This document shows, piece by piece, positions 1 through 7,076 of a stretch of DNA of 19,210 nt. The stretch comes from CAZSBB01 sp964605235 (lineage in GTDB: Bacteria > Planctomycetota > Phycisphaerae > Phycisphaerales > Phycisphaeraceae), in contig CAZSBB010000064.1 of NCBI GenBank assembly GCA_964605235.1, positions 1-19,210 of the forward strand. Reading direction: 5' to 3'. The translations under genes and the position numbers were made by a program. The notes under the pieces are model-generated. The model had not been told where the DNA came from, ran no database searches, and saw only the letters and a list, made by a program, of their open reading frames with translations. Position 1 is the stretch's first letter. Each line of letters begins with the position of its first letter.

Positions 1-4
1 CCCC

Positions 5-44
5 TGACACTTCTATTGTCATAATGACCGTGACACTTCTATTG
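5..44. repeat. Two direct copies of a 14-bp motif
   Basis: The motif TGACACTTCTATTG occurs at 5-18 and again, unchanged, at 31-44, so the copies are 26 bases apart. They lie at the very edge of the window in non-coding DNA. Repeated short direct motifs of this sort are found near the ends of some insertion sequences (for example the IS21 family), so this may be the end of an element that continues to the left. No transposase is visible, and the identity of any element is inference. Confidence 0.5.
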
Positions 45-60
45 AGTTCCTACAGATTGC

Positions 61-329
61 TTTCCACGGGTTGCGCTGCGCTTCACCCGTGGCTACTTTC
101 CTTGACCCCTTCGGGGTCACAGCAGGCAAACCAGCATTTCCTGCAGCCCGGGTTGCCGTTGATGACACGGCATGATCGTGCCGCTTGCATGAACAAAGTG
201 TAGCGTCCGACGGCTGTCGTCAAGCAGCAACCTGCGTCGAACGCCGTATCGAATGCCGCGTCGGATGCTGTAGCCCCGAAGGGGCGTTGGTCAGTAGCCA
301 CGGGTGAAGCGCAGCGCAACCCGTGGAAA
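61..329. repeat. MITE-like element with 37-bp perfect inverted ends
   Basis: Bases 61-97 are the exact reverse complement of 293-329. Each end is itself a small hairpin: CCACGGGT pairs with ACCCGTGG across a GC-rich 13-base loop. Inside there are two more short hairpins, GACCCC-TTCG-GGGTC near 105-118 and GCCCC-GAA-GGGGC near 273-285. The interior has no convincing gene; the 78-codon minus-strand reading frame across it is a by-product of the repeat. The right end lies about 20 bases beyond the dnaE stop codon, so in RNA it could also act as a 3' stem-loop for dnaE. It resembles paired REP or BIME elements or a non-autonomous miniature transposon; no transposase is present here. Confidence 0.75.
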
Positions 330-349
330 ACAGCGTCTCCCCGGTGTGC

Positions 350-3300
350 TCAATACCGATCAATGCTGGCGCAGAACTCGGCGTCGGCGGCGGGGGCGCG
401 TTGGAGGCGGGGTTGCTGGGGGCCTTCGCCGGTGTGGCGCAGGCGGTCGAACTGGCGGGTTTCGCGCAGGCGCGGCGGGCCTTGCAGACGGCAGCAGTTG
501 CTTTGGCGCAAGATGGCGTTGATGCGGTCGGGCAAGTCGCCTTGCACCGCGATTTTCAGGCTGCCCAGTTGCAGGTCCACCACCTGCCCCCCGTCGTGGA
601 CTTCCAGCACCACCGCCGCGCCGGGATCGCGCGGGCCGACCCGCGCCGACGACAGCAGTTGCTGCAGCAGTCCCAGTTCGCCGTTGAACGCCGGGGCGTG
701 CCCGTTGCCGTTGCCGTTGCTGTGTGAACGCGGGCGCAGGGCGATGCGGACGGTCTGGGTGAAGCGTTCGGGGGCGCGTTCGATGGGCACCACTTCCTCC
801 ACGCGAATGCTCGGCTCCTCGCGGCGGCGGTCGACCTTGCCGCGGATGAAGACGATGCGATCGGTTTCCAGCAGCGGGGCGCTGATGGCGTACTGATCGG
901 AAAACACCACGCCGTCGATCGCGCCAGTCTGGTCCTCGAGCGTGATCATCGCCATCTTCTGCCCGGCACTGCGGCCCTGCTTCACAAAGGTCGGCCGCAC
1001 GCGCGTGAGCATGCCGCCGATGATGACTTCCACATCCGCGCCCAGTTGGCGAATGTCCGTCACCGCCACGTTCGACAGCGCCCGCAAGGCGCCGCGGTAC
1101 TGATCCAACGGGTGGCTGGAGACGTAGAAACCCAGCACGCTTTTTTCGTGCTGGAGCATTTCAGGCGTGGACCAGGGCTTGACGTTGGGCAAGGTCGCCT
1201 GCGCGGCCTCCTTGGCGGGGGCGGCGGCGGCAAAGCTTTCAAAGAAGTTCATCTGCCCGGCATCACGGTCGGCGGCAGCGCGCTGGCCGGCCTGCATGGC
1301 GCTTTCCAGCGCGGACACCAGGGCAGCGCGCTGCGCCGGCGCGTGCATGCCGTCGTACGCGCCGCATTTGACCAGCGCTTCCATGGTGGCGCGGTTGACC
1401 GCGTGCAGCGAGACGCGCTCGCAGAAGTCGTACAGGCTCTTGAACGGACCATCTTTCTGCCGCTGTTCGATGATCGCCTGAATGGCTTTTTCGCCAACAC
1501 CTTTGACGGCATTGAGGCCAAAGCGGATGTGCCCATGATTGGCGTCGCGCGGCTCACCGTCGGCGAAGACCACGGTGAAGCCGACCTCGGAGCTGTTAAT
1601 GTCCGGCGGCTTGACGTCCACACCCGGCTCACGCTGGCTGTCGGGGTACTTGACCCGCTTGCACTCGTCGATGTACTCGACCACCTTCTCGGTGCTGACG
1701 GATTCGTAGGTCAGCAGGGCCGCCATGTACTGCACGGGGAAATAGGTTTTCAGGTAAGCGGTCTGGTAGGCGACGATCGCGTAGCCGGTGGAGTGGCTCT
1801 TGTTGAAACCGTAGCCGGCGAACTTGAGGATCAGCTCGAACAGGTCGTCGGCCTGGGTCTTGCTGAGCCCCTTGGCCTGGGCACCCTCGACGAACTTGGG
1901 GCGCACCGCGTCGATGTCTTTCTGCTTCTTTTTGCTGATGGCTTTGATGAGCGAGTAGGCGGCGCGCAGGGGGATTTCGCCCAGCTCGTGGACGATCTGC
2001 ATCACCTGTTCCTGGTAGACCATGATGCCGTAGGTCTCAGCGGTGAAGCGATCGACGATTTCATGGATACGCGGGACGGGCTGGCGGCCGTGCTTGCGGT
2101 CGCAGTAGTCGGGGATGAGGTCCATCGGCCCGGGACGGTAGAGCGCATTGGCGGCAATGAGGTCTTCGAGGCGGTCGGGCTTCATCATCATGAGCAGGTT
2201 GCGCATGCCGCCGGATTCAAACTGGAACACGCCCGCCGTTTCGCCGCGGCGGAAGAGGTCGAGCACGCGCTGGTCGTCGAAGGTCAGGCGTTCCATGTCC
2301 AGCACGTCTTCGCCATACTCGGGCAGGTTCTGCGCTTTGCGGGACTGGTTGACCGTGGCGCGGATGGTTTGCTCATCCAGCGAAGCGCGAATGAGCTGAC
2401 GGGCGCGTTCGATGATGCTCAGGGTGCGCAGCCCCAGGAAGTCCATCTTGAGCAGGCCGACTTTTTCGACGGTGGGGCCATCCCATTGAGTGACAAGCTG
2501 CTGGGTGTTGGGCGGCTGGTACAGCGGGATGATGTTGTCCAACGGCTGGGTGGCGATGACCACGCCGGCGGCATGGATGCCGACATGGCGCGGCATGCCC
2601 TCCAGCGCCCGCGCTGAATCCAGCACGCGCCGATACTGCGGGTTCTCATCGTAAAGCTGGCGCAGCTCCGGCTCCTGCTGCAGCGCGTCTTCGATGGTGA
2701 TGCCAAGTTGTTCGGGGACGAGTTTGCAGAGCTTGTCGACATCACCCAGCGGCACGTCATACACCCGGCCGACGTCGCGGATGGCGGCCTTGGCTTTCAG
2801 GACGTTGAAGGTGATGATCTGGGCGACATAGCCATATTTTTGCCGGACGTATTCAATGATTTCCTGCCGGCCGTTCTGGCAGATGTCGATGTCGATATCA
2901 GGATATTCCGAGCGGTCGGGATCGGTGAAGCGCTCGAACAGCAGGCCGTATTCGACCGGGCAGGCGTTGGAAAGACCCAGGCAGTAGCCGACCATGGTGC
3001 CGACGCCCGAACCACGGGCATTGGCGGGGATGCCGCGCCGGCGGGCTTCGTTGACGAAGTCCCAGACGATCAGGAAGTAAGCGCAGATGGACTTGTCGGA
3101 CAGCACCTTCAGTTCGCGGTCGAGCCGGGCGCGAATGGCGTCGGTGATGCCCGCCTCGCCGTAGCGCCACACCGCGCCGGCCTCCGCCAGCAGCAGCAGC
3201 GCTTCGTCGCACTGGCGTTTGAGTTCCTCGCGCGAGAGGTCTTTGTCGGCCGTCTGGTCGAAGGGCAGCAGTTCAACCTGCGTGCAGAAGTCCTTGAACC

Positions 3301-4360
3301 AGTCGGTGCTGCCGCGGGAAAAATCGCTCTGGAACTTGGCGACACGCTGCGCGGGCGTGGCGGCCTTGAGCTTGGCGAGGCGCGCGCCCAAGGCGATCTT
3401 GACCACCGGGGCATGGTTGGACTTGAAGTCCAACTCGACATTGCACCGCGCGGCAATGGCGGCGGCATTGCGCAGCGCTTCGGGCACGTCCTCAAACAAC
3501 GCCTGCATCTGCTGCGGGCTTTTGACGTAAAGCTGCCGGGGGTAGCGCAGGCGCGTTTCATCGCCCTTGATCTTGCCCATGGAAATGCAGCAGAGCGTGT
3601 CGTGGATGTCGTGATCGTCTTCGAGCAGGAAGTGGGCGTCGTTGTCGCACACCAGCGGAATGTCCAGCTCGCGCGCCAGGGCGATGATGTGCGGATTGAT
3701 GCGGTCCTGCTCGTCGGTTTCGTGGCGCTGCAGTTCCAGAAAGAAGCGCGGCTGGCCGGCGGCGTCAGGTGCGAATACGTCCCGATGCCAGATCGCCTCC
3801 TCGCGGGCGCGCTCGTAGGCGGCCTTGTCGCCCTGGGTCACATAGCGCTGCAGGTGAAAGGCGATGCTCGAACCCAGGTGGCCGTTGATGGCGATCAGCC
3901 CGTCGGCCCACTGCGCCAGCGTGGTTTTGTCCATGCGCGGGCGGTAGTAAAACCCGTTGATGAACGAGTCGGAGCTGAGCTTGAGCAGATGCTTCCAGCC
4001 GGTGAGGTTTTCCGCCAGCAGCACGAGGTGGAACCCGCCGTCCTGCACGCCGGTGAACTCGCGGCGGGTGCGGTCGGAGGGTTGCCCGTTGCCGTCGGGG
4101 GCGACATACGCTTCGATGCCGAGGATGGGTTTGACGCCGGCTTCGCGAGCTTTGTTGTAGAACTCGACGGCGCCGTAGAGGTTGCCGTGGTCGGTCATCG
4201 CCACCGCGGACATGCCCAGCTCTTTGACCCGCTGGACGAGTTTGCTGATGCGGTTGCCGCCGTCGAGCAGGGAGAACTGGGTGTGCAGGTGGAGATGGAC
4301 GAAAACGTCGCCGGCCGGGGCCATGGGGTCAGCAGTCAAATCGGTTGGCGATTGGCCCAT
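350..4360 (-). CDS. dnaE: DNA polymerase III subunit alpha
   Basis: This is the replicative DNA polymerase catalytic subunit, 1336 residues, longer than the roughly 1160 of E. coli DnaE. The N-terminal PHP domain starts with HLHTQFSLLDG (24-34) and keeps most metal ligands seen in active PHP domains: H24, H26, D33, H58, E83, H111, D241 and H243; the usual cysteine of the GCL motif is H161. The catalytic aspartates appear as PDIDID (D490 and D492) and KMDFLGLRTL (D640). QMNFF at 1036-1040 fits a sliding-clamp binding motif, and an OB fold lies at about 1105-1196. The last 140 residues are a poorly conserved tail with an NGNGNG linker. The ATG at 4360 is preceded by GGAG about ten bases upstream; a later ATG at 4324 has no ribosome site. 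The gene diverges from the esterase. Confidence 0.97.
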   Translation of the reverse strand: MGQSPTDLTADPMAPAGDVFVHLHLHTQFSLLDGGNRISKLVQRVKELGMSAVAMTDHGNLYGAVEFYNKAREAGVKPILGIEAYVAPDGNGQPSDRTRREFTGVQDGGFHLVLLAENLTGWKHLLKLSSDSFINGFYYRPRMDKTTLAQWADGLIAINGHLGSSIAFHLQRYVTQGDKAAYERAREEAIWHRDVFAPDAAGQPRFFLELQRHETDEQDRINPHIIALARELDIPLVCDNDAHFLLEDDHDIHDTLCCISMGKIKGDETRLRYPRQLYVKSPQQMQALFEDVPEALRNAAAIAARCNVELDFKSNHAPVVKIALGARLAKLKAATPAQRVAKFQSDFSRGSTDWFKDFCTQVELLPFDQTADKDLSREELKRQCDEALLLLAEAGAVWRYGEAGITDAIRARLDRELKVLSDKSICAYFLIVWDFVNEARRRGIPANARGSGVGTMVGYCLGLSNACPVEYGLLFERFTDPDRSEYPDIDIDICQNGRQEIIEYVRQKYGYVAQIITFNVLKAKAAIRDVGRVYDVPLGDVDKLCKLVPEQLGITIEDALQQEPELRQLYDENPQYRRVLDSARALEGMPRHVGIHAAGVVIATQPLDNIIPLYQPPNTQQLVTQWDGPTVEKVGLLKMDFLGLRTLSIIERARQLIRASLDEQTIRATVNQSRKAQNLPEYGEDVLDMERLTFDDQRVLDLFRRGETAGVFQFESGGMRNLLMMMKPDRLEDLIAANALYRPGPMDLIPDYCDRKHGRQPVPRIHEIVDRFTAETYGIMVYQEQVMQIVHELGEIPLRAAYSLIKAISKKKQKDIDAVRPKFVEGAQAKGLSKTQADDLFELILKFAGYGFNKSHSTGYAIVAYQTAYLKTYFPVQYMAALLTYESVSTEKVVEYIDECKRVKYPDSQREPGVDVKPPDINSSEVGFTVVFADGEPRDANHGHIRFGLNAVKGVGEKAIQAIIEQRQKDGPFKSLYDFCERVSLHAVNRATMEALVKCGAYDGMHAPAQRAALVSALESAMQAGQRAAADRDAGQMNFFESFAAAAPAKEAAQATLPNVKPWSTPEMLQHEKSVLGFYVSSHPLDQYRGALRALSNVAVTDIRQLGADVEVIIGGMLTRVRPTFVKQGRSAGQKMAMITLEDQTGAIDGVVFSDQYAISAPLLETDRIVFIRGKVDRRREEPSIRVEEVVPIERAPERFTQTVRIALRPRSHSNGNGNGHAPAFNGELGLLQQLLSSARVGPRDPGAAVVLEVHDGGQVVDLQLGSLKIAVQGDLPDRINAILRQSNCCRLQGPPRLRETRQFDRLRHTGEGPQQPRLQRAPAADAEFCASIDRY

Positions 4361-4443
4361 CCTTGCGCCACTCCATCAGCGCGTCGCACCACACCAAAGT
4401 CGGCGGCGACTGCGCGAAGATGTCATTTTCTCGTGCAGTCGCT

Positions 4444-4472
4444 AGTCTACCGCACCAGCTTCCCGCGGTCAT
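4444..4472 (-). promoter_or_regulatory. Possible sigma-70 promoter for dnaE
   Basis: Read on the minus strand, ATGACC (4467-4472) and TAGACT (4444-4449) are separated by 17 bases. Each matches four of six consensus positions. This would give a leader of about 75 bases before the dnaE ATG. It sits in the 147-bp gap shared with the divergent esterase gene, for which I found no comparable promoter. The match is weak. Confidence 0.25.
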
Positions 4473-4507
4473 CCGTGAGCGCTGTTCTTCGACACAGAAA
4501 GCCAGCC

Positions 4508-5314
4508 ATGCCTCCCCAGCAAACCATCAACCTCTGGCCTGATGACTGCAAGCACAACCAATGCGGCCCCAACGAGCGGCCGGCGCTGTGGCATTACCCG
4601 TGCACCGAAGGGAAAACCACGCAACCCCGCGCGGCCGTGATCGTCTGCCCCGGCGGCGGGTACACCGGCCTGGCGAACCATGAGGGGGAGCCGTTCGCCC
4701 AGCTTTTCGCAGCGCATGGCATGGTGGCATTCGTGCTGCGCTACCGCCGGGCGCCCAACTTCTTCCCCGCACCGCAGACGGACGCCACCCGGGCGCTGCG
4801 GCTGATCCGCAACCGAGCCGATGAGCTGGGCGTGGACCCCAATCGCCTCGCGCTGATGGGCTTCTCCGCCGGCGGGCATCTGGCGGCAAGCGTGGGCGTC
4901 ATGCCGCATCTGCATGTGGACGAACACGACGACCTGGCGGCAGAGCACTCGGCGCGACCCGACCGCTTGATCCTGGGTTATCCGGTGGTGTCGATGCTGT
5001 GGGATCACCACGTCGGCTCGATGCGGAATCTGCTGGGCGAGGACGCGCCGCGCGGCATACGCCAGCAGCTTTCGCCGGAATTGCACGTCACGGCCGACAG
5101 CCCGCCGGCGTTCATCTTTCAGACGGCTTCGGACCCCAGCGTGCTGGCGTCCAACAGCCTGCGGTTGGCGCTGGCGTATGCCCAGGCGGGCGTGCTGTGT
5201 GAATACCACCAGTTCGAGCGCGGCCGGCATGGCGTGGGGCTGGCGCTGGACGACCCCAAGCTGTGCGGCTGGTCGCAACTGCTGCTCAACTGGCTGGCGG
5301 ACTGGGCGAAGTAG
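4508..5314 (+). CDS. Alpha/beta hydrolase, acetyl-esterase type
   Basis: This 268-residue protein is a compact alpha/beta hydrolase of the BD-FAE or acetylxylan-esterase-like group. CPGGGY (47-52) forms the oxyanion-hole strand, and the nucleophile elbow is GFSAGG with S120. D209 (TASDPS) and H241 (GRHGVG) complete the triad. Relatives remove acetyl or similar groups from sugars or other small esters; the substrate here cannot be read from sequence. No signal peptide is visible, so it is probably cytoplasmic. The ATG at 4508 gives a normal family length and has only a weak purine-rich AGAAAG about nine bases upstream. The reading frame stays open far upstream, across the dnaE antisense, but that part is not protein-like. 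It is divergent from dnaE and followed by a strong palindromic terminator. Confidence 0.88.
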   Translation: MPPQQTINLWPDDCKHNQCGPNERPALWHYPCTEGKTTQPRAAVIVCPGGGYTGLANHEGEPFAQLFAAHGMVAFVLRYRRAPNFFPAPQTDATRALRLIRNRADELGVDPNRLALMGFSAGGHLAASVGVMPHLHVDEHDDLAAEHSARPDRLILGYPVVSMLWDHHVGSMRNLLGEDAPRGIRQQLSPELHVTADSPPAFIFQTASDPSVLASNSLRLALAYAQAGVLCEYHQFERGRHGVGLALDDPKLCGWSQLLLNWLADWAK

Positions 5315-5324
5315 GGATGGCGCT

Positions 5325-5390
5325 CGGATAAAAAAAGGGATAAGTACATTATTTTTAATAAAATAATGTACTTATCCCTTTTTTTGTCCG
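5325..5390 (+). terminator. 31-bp-arm AT-rich palindrome, likely terminator
   Basis: Bases 5325-5355 pair with 5360-5390 around a TAAT loop, with only one non-Watson-Crick pair (T5329 with G5386, a G-U in RNA). The outer stem carries A7 on the left and T7 on the right, the form of a bidirectional intrinsic terminator, and it begins ten bases after the esterase stop codon. The stem is much longer and more AT-rich than needed for termination. Its core, AAGTACATTATTTT, resembles the palindrome at 12982-13008, so it may be a repeat element that now serves as a terminator. Confidence 0.8.
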
Positions 5391-5442
5391 AACCACCGAC
5401 GCCAGTCGGTGGGTTTCCCAGAGCAACCCTTCGCCCCCCCAC

Positions 5443-5471
5443 TTGGCAGCGCTGGCTCAGGCTGGTATCAT
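5443..5471 (+). promoter_or_regulatory. Sigma-70 promoter for rpmA
   Basis: TTGGCA (5443-5448) and TATCAT (5466-5471) each match five of six consensus bases and are spaced by exactly 17. Transcription would begin near 5478 and give a leader of about 50 bases. A ribosome site AAAGGG lies about eight bases before the rpmA ATG. This is the best promoter match I found in the window, fitting for a ribosomal protein gene. Confidence 0.65.
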
Positions 5472-5530
5472 GCTTGGCTCGCTGCGGCAGGCGCGACTGC
5501 TTGCCGGGCATCTGCTGAAAGGGCCTGGAT

Positions 5531-5779
5531 ATGGCACATAAGAAGGGTCAAGGCAGCTCGAAGAACGGGCGCGACTCGAACCCCCAGTACCGCGGCGTCA
5601 AAATGTACGGCGGGCAGGCGGTTCGCGCGGGCAATATCCTGGTTCGCCAGTGTGGCACGCCCTACAAGGCGGGACATAACGTCGGCACCGGCCGGGATTT
5701 CACGCTCTTCGCCCTGGCCGACGGCGTGGTCAGCTTCCGCGGCCGGTTCGTCGATGTGCAGGTAGCGCAGAGCAACTGA
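5531..5779 (+). CDS. rpmA: 50S ribosomal protein L27
   Basis: The 82-residue product starts MAHKKGQGSSKNGRDS and contains GVKMYGGQAV and the ILVRQCGTPYKAGHNVG region, all typical of bacterial L27. L27 is a large-subunit protein whose flexible N-terminus reaches the peptidyl transferase centre. There is no N-terminal extension of the kind that is cleaved in Firmicutes. In many bacteria rpmA follows rplU (L21), often with obgE after it; here neither is adjacent. The gene stands alone with its own promoter and an intrinsic terminator. The ATG at 5531 is fixed by the conserved N-terminus and an AAAGGG ribosome site. Confidence 0.97.
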   Translation: MAHKKGQGSSKNGRDSNPQYRGVKMYGGQAVRAGNILVRQCGTPYKAGHNVGTGRDFTLFALADGVVSFRGRFVDVQVAQSN

Positions 5780-5854
5780 CGCCCTCCCCCGGGTCCCCCG
5801 GCCCCCGGTCCCCCCGGCGTCGGCCCCCGGCGAGCTTGATCAACTGAACCCCTC

Positions 5855-5887
5855 AACCGCGCTGCCCTCCAGGTGGCGCGGTTTTTT
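5855..5887 (+). terminator. Intrinsic terminator of rpmA
   Basis: AACCGCGC (5855-5862) pairs perfectly with GCGCGGTT (5876-5883) across a 13-base loop, and a run of six T follows from 5882. It lies 76 bases after the rpmA stop. The stretch between is extremely C-rich (5781-5830) and holds nothing I can name. Confidence 0.8.
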
Positions 5888-5912
5888 CATGCGCGCACAT
5901 CTGGCGCTTAAC

Positions 5913-5941
5913 TTAGCCCCGGGTCAGTGACCCGGGGCTAA
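5913..5941. repeat. Near-perfect 13-bp-arm GC-rich palindrome
   Basis: TTAGCCCCGGGTC (5913-5925) pairs with GACCCGGGGCTAA (5929-5941) around the loop AGT. It sits between the convergent ends of rpmA and tsaD, 22 bases beyond the tsaD stop. It has no T-run on either side, so it is either a REP-type palindrome or a stabilising 3' stem-loop for tsaD mRNA rather than a classic terminator. Confidence 0.7.
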
Positions 5942-5963
5942 ATGGGTCGGATGGAAGCAACAT

Positions 5964-7076
5964 CTATATCCGCGTGGTGGCCAGCGCGGGCAGGTCCAGC
6001 GTGTCATGCTGGCCCGCCAGCAAATGATGGTGCGCCAAGCCGGCGATCATCGCGGCATTGTCCACACACAACACCAGCGGCGGCAGGCAGGTCGGCAAAC
6101 CGGACTGCGCCCCCAGCAGCGCCAGCCGCTGACGCAAGGCGCTGTTGGCGCTGACGCCACCGCCGATGATAACGCTGCGCGCCGGCTTCGAGCGCGCGGC
6201 CAGATGCTCCAACGCACGTTCAAGCTTGCGGATGAGCGTGTCGATGGCGGCCGCCTGAAATGCCGCTGCGAGGTTGGCTTTTTCCGTGATGCTCAGAGCG
6301 CTGGCGTCACGCTCGAAGTGCGCGGCCGCGCCCCGGCCCTGGGGCAACCCGCGCACGCGATACAGCAGCGCAGTCTTGAGCCCGCTGAAGGAAAAGTCCA
6401 GGCTGTCCTTGCCCAGCAGCGAGCGTGGCAAAGGTTCCACCGCCGCGGCATCGCCCTGCTGCGCCAGTTGATCCAGGCGCGGACCGCCGGGATAGCCGGC
6501 GTCGAGGATCACCGCCGCCTTGTCATAGGCTTCGCCCACGGCATCGTCGATGGTGCCGCCCAGCCGCTCCATGTGCAACGGGTCATGCACGAGGTACAGA
6601 CTGCTGTGCCCCCCGGAAGCAACCAACCCCAGCGCGGGATACGTCGGCAGCACCGGCGGATGCTGGGGATCGAGCACCAGGCCGGCGGCAAACAGATGCG
6701 CCTGCACATGGTCGATGCCGATCAGCGGCTTACCCAGCCCCCACGCCAGCGCTTTGGCGGCACTGACGCCGATGAGCAGCGAACCAATCAGCCCCGGCCG
6801 ATTGCCCACCGCGATGGCGTCCAGTTCACGCGGCTGCACGCCGGCTTCGCGCAAGGCGGCTTCCACCACGGGCGTCAGGCGTTCCAGGTGCGCCCGGCTG
6901 GCGATTTCCGGAACCACCCCGCCGTATTCCTCATGCAGATCATGCTGGGAAGCGATGACATTGCTGCGCACGTGGCGCCCATCGACCACCACCGAGGCAG
7001 CGGTTTCATCGCAACTGGTTTCGAGGCCCAGGATGCAGGTGGTCACCGGAGATTCCCGCCCGTGGCCGCCGCTCAC
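5964..7076 (-). CDS. tsaD: tRNA N6-adenosine threonylcarbamoyltransferase
   Basis: TsaD (also called Gcp, YgjD or Kae1) transfers the threonylcarbamoyl group to A37 of tRNAs that read ANN codons, working with TsaB, TsaE and TsaC-type partners that are not in this window. The 370-residue product shows LGLETSCDET near the N-terminus, EYGGVVPEIASRAH, the metal-binding pair H123 and H127 in IDHVQAHLFA, ASGGHSSLY, and D339 in CVDNAAMI, the third metal ligand. The GTG at 7076 overlaps the stop of the protease gene (GTGA), which suggests translational coupling. A second GTG at 7046 would start the protein at TTCILGLETSC, closer to the usual family N-terminus, and is an equally reasonable start. The residues GNRPGLIGSL replace the more common GPGLVGSL form. 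Confidence 0.96.
   Translation of the reverse strand: MSGGHGRESPVTTCILGLETSCDETAASVVVDGRHVRSNVIASQHDLHEEYGGVVPEIASRAHLERLTPVVEAALREAGVQPRELDAIAVGNRPGLIGSLLIGVSAAKALAWGLGKPLIGIDHVQAHLFAAGLVLDPQHPPVLPTYPALGLVASGGHSSLYLVHDPLHMERLGGTIDDAVGEAYDKAAVILDAGYPGGPRLDQLAQQGDAAAVEPLPRSLLGKDSLDFSFSGLKTALLYRVRGLPQGRGAAAHFERDASALSITEKANLAAAFQAAAIDTLIRKLERALEHLAARSKPARSVIIGGGVSANSALRQRLALLGAQSGLPTCLPPLVLCVDNAAMIAGLAHHHLLAGQHDTLDLPALATTRI

Noticed and set aside
83..319. 78-codon minus-strand reading frame
   Set aside because: It lies wholly within the inverted-repeat element, and both its ends are made by the repeat arms.
61..329. A structured RNA gene or tRNA
   Set aside because: The folding is explained by perfect inverted ends; no tRNA arms, CCA end or conserved riboswitch core are visible.
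1046..4507. Long plus-strand reading frames opposite dnaE
   Set aside because: They mirror dnaE codons, show low-complexity Val/Asp/Gly-rich sequence and no family motifs, and high GC keeps the antisense frame open. dnaE itself is unmistakable.
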